From VBAS01 sp044867875 (GTDB lineage: Bacteria > Bacteroidota > Bacteroidia > Chitinophagales > Chitinophagaceae): a DNA stretch of 14,189 nt. The stretch's first letter is position 1; every line of letters starts with the position of its first letter. A program made the position numbers and the translations under genes. Below are positions 13,359 to 14,189 of this stretch, one piece after another. The notes below the pieces were generated by a model that made no database searches, was not told where the DNA came from, and saw only the letters and a program-made list of their open reading frames with translations. The stretch covers positions 1 through 14,189 of the forward strand of contig JBIOVR010000239.1 of NCBI GenBank assembly GCA_044867875.1, written 5' to 3'.

Positions 13359-13435
13359 TTATCATTATAGAACAGATCTTGATCAACCGGTTCCGTTATG
13401 AAAAAGACAAATACACACTACCAGGGTTCGTGCAT

Positions 13436-13466
13436 TTGAAGAGGAGTTGTATTTATATTGACTTTG
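13436..13466 (+). promoter_or_regulatory. Candidate Bacteroidota sigma-A promoter for the gene at 13500
   Basis: TTG (13436-13438), a 20-base spacer, then TGACTTTG (13459-13466), one mismatch from the TAnnTTTG -7 consensus known for Bacteroidota. Transcription would begin near 13473, leaving a leader of roughly 27 bases. Confidence 0.35.
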
Positions 13467-13499
13467 GAGTGGATAACAATTTAATCAAAACCTAATAAT

Positions 13500-14141
13500 A
13501 TGAAAAAGCAATTCCTTGTTCTAATGATCGTATTAATTTCTTCGATCACCTATGCACAAAAAGGTAGTTGGTATATTGGTGGTGTAGCAGGTTATGGCAC
13601 AAATACAACTGAACCAACCAATGGGACAAAGTCCACCACCACTTCCTGGGCTTTCGGTCCTGAGATAGGTACTTTCCTGAAGAATGATATCCAGTTGGGT
13701 TTTATTCTTGGTTTGAATGGTTCAACTGAGAAGGATGATGATGTCAAGACCTCTGATTTTTTCGGTTTTTCGCCAACCGTTTATGTAAGGAAATTTAAAA
13801 AAGTGACTGATAACTTCAGTTTGTTTTCTGGATTGTATTTTAACTATCTGTCCGGTGAGAGTACAGACTTTACGTCTACACCAGAAGAGAAATTTAAAGG
13901 TTCTGGATTTGGTATTAGTTTAGGGATCGGCGCGGCTTATGCTTTGTCTCCGCGTTGGACTGCAGTCGGTCAATATGGACTATTAGGATATTCAACAATA
14001 ACATATAAGCAGGATGATACAGAAACGGGTAAAGAATCTGATTTTAATGTAGGAGTGAATACAGTTGGGTCGAGTAGTTTTGTTCAGGGCAACGGATCCG
14101 GTGCAGTTTTCAATATTGGTATATATTATACATTCAAATAG
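13500..14141 (+). CDS. Outer-membrane beta-barrel protein (OmpX/porin-like)
   Basis: A 213-residue protein. Residues 1-20 are a signal peptide (FLVLMIVLISSITYA, junction YAQ-KG). The mature part has about eight beta strands: SWYIGGVAGYG (23-33), SWAFGPEIGTFL, IQLGFILGLNGS, FFGFSPTVYVRKF, FSLFSGLYFNYL, FGISLGIGAAYALS, WTAVGQYGLLGYS and a final VFNIGIYYTFK ending in an aromatic-rich strand with C-terminal Phe-Lys, as expected for barrel insertion. Polar loops between them (TEPTNGTKSTTT, TEKDDDVKTSD, QDDTETGKESD) would face outward. It resembles the small outer-membrane beta-barrel family; no ligand is predictable. It appears monocistronic, with a candidate promoter just upstream and a strong terminator 24 bases after the stop. 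Confidence 0.9.
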   Translation: MKKQFLVLMIVLISSITYAQKGSWYIGGVAGYGTNTTEPTNGTKSTTTSWAFGPEIGTFLKNDIQLGFILGLNGSTEKDDDVKTSDFFGFSPTVYVRKFKKVTDNFSLFSGLYFNYLSGESTDFTSTPEEKFKGSGFGISLGIGAAYALSPRWTAVGQYGLLGYSTITYKQDDTETGKESDFNVGVNTVGSSSFVQGNGSGAVFNIGIYYTFK

Positions 14142-14164
14142 ATAAATTCATTTTATTTAGTAGC

Positions 14165-14189
14165 AAAGGAGGATCAGCTATCCTCCTTT
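14165..14189 (+). terminator. Rho-independent terminator at the window edge
   Basis: AAAGGAGGAT (14165-14174), loop CAGCT, ATCCTCCTTT (14180-14189) form a perfect 10-bp stem that starts 24 bases past the stop of the beta-barrel gene. The sequence ends at the T-tract, so its full length cannot be seen. Confidence 0.85.

Larger units (their letters stand above)
13103..13499. other. Intergenic region, 397 bases
   Basis: It starts with an AT-only inverted repeat (TTTTTTAA-TTC-TTAAAAAA, about 13114-13133) that is a poor terminator. It may contain a small minus-strand gene (13137-13358). Two overlapping 8-bp palindromes, TTGATCAA (13379-13386) and AACCGGTT (13385-13392), lie upstream of both that ORF and the gene at 13500. 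A candidate promoter for the latter is at 13436-13466. Confidence 0.6.

Noticed and set aside
1..14189. CRISPR arrays, tRNA/rRNA genes, insertion sequences or prophage genes
   Set aside because: No regular spacer-repeat array, no tRNA T-loop/acceptor pattern, no transposase or phage structural cluster was seen; the tail-fibre-like protein has a signal peptide and is not in phage context.

Overview
The window looks like chromosomal DNA of a Bacteroidota bacterium, most plausibly a Chitinophagaceae-type member of the Sphingobacteriia/Chitinophagia. This is inference from content, not from a marker gene. The DNA is AT-rich. Almost every exported protein has a signal peptide ending in an Ala-Gln type junction. 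Two proteins end in type IX secretion (T9SS) C-terminal sorting modules. Several small outer-membrane beta-barrels and a DUF3575 protein are present, and most genes lack a Shine-Dalgarno sequence.

Layout, left to right. (1) 1-207 is the 3' end of a plus-strand porin-like beta-barrel gene, followed by about 470 bases without a convincing gene but with a hairpin terminator. (2) 677-1429 is a plus-strand short-chain dehydrogenase, convergent with only 5 bases between stops with (3) a long minus-strand block. Listed in the order the genes are read (right to left), that block is: a T9SS cargo protein (10518-8614), a SYLF/Ysc84 lipid-binding protein (8526-7978), a large MscS-type mechanosensitive channel (7927-5438), a DUF3575 outer-membrane protein (5364-4612), a secreted helical protein (4399-3773), a VOC-family protein (3662-3225), an ABM-like small protein (3108-2821), a winged-helix-like small protein (2730-2368) and an outer-membrane beta-barrel (2223-1435). 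Strong hairpin terminators separate some of these units. (4) A 343-base divergent intergenic region carries palindromic elements and a triple tandem leader repeat. (5) 10862-13102 is a plus-strand two-gene unit: a secreted protein with three copies of a tail-fibre-like beta module, then a T9SS cargo protein. (6) A 397-base gap may hold one small minus-strand ORF. (7) 13500-14141 is another outer-membrane beta-barrel gene with its own terminator at the window edge.

Functionally the window is dominated by the cell envelope. SYLF, MscS and DUF3575 genes are closely spaced (50 and 73 bases) and may be co-transcribed as an osmotic or membrane-stress set; that is inference. The T9SS cargo genes on either side of the divergent region share the same architecture (passenger, Fn3-like module, sorting domain) and probably make surface-attached or secreted proteins. 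No phage, transposon, CRISPR, rRNA or tRNA gene was recognised. The most unusual features are the tail-fibre-like/T9SS gene pair, an in-frame 24-base tandem duplication of a signal-peptidase cleavage site in the DUF3575 gene, two genes sharing a perfect Shine-Dalgarno leader in a genome region that otherwise lacks them, and related palindromes in the divergent promoter region.
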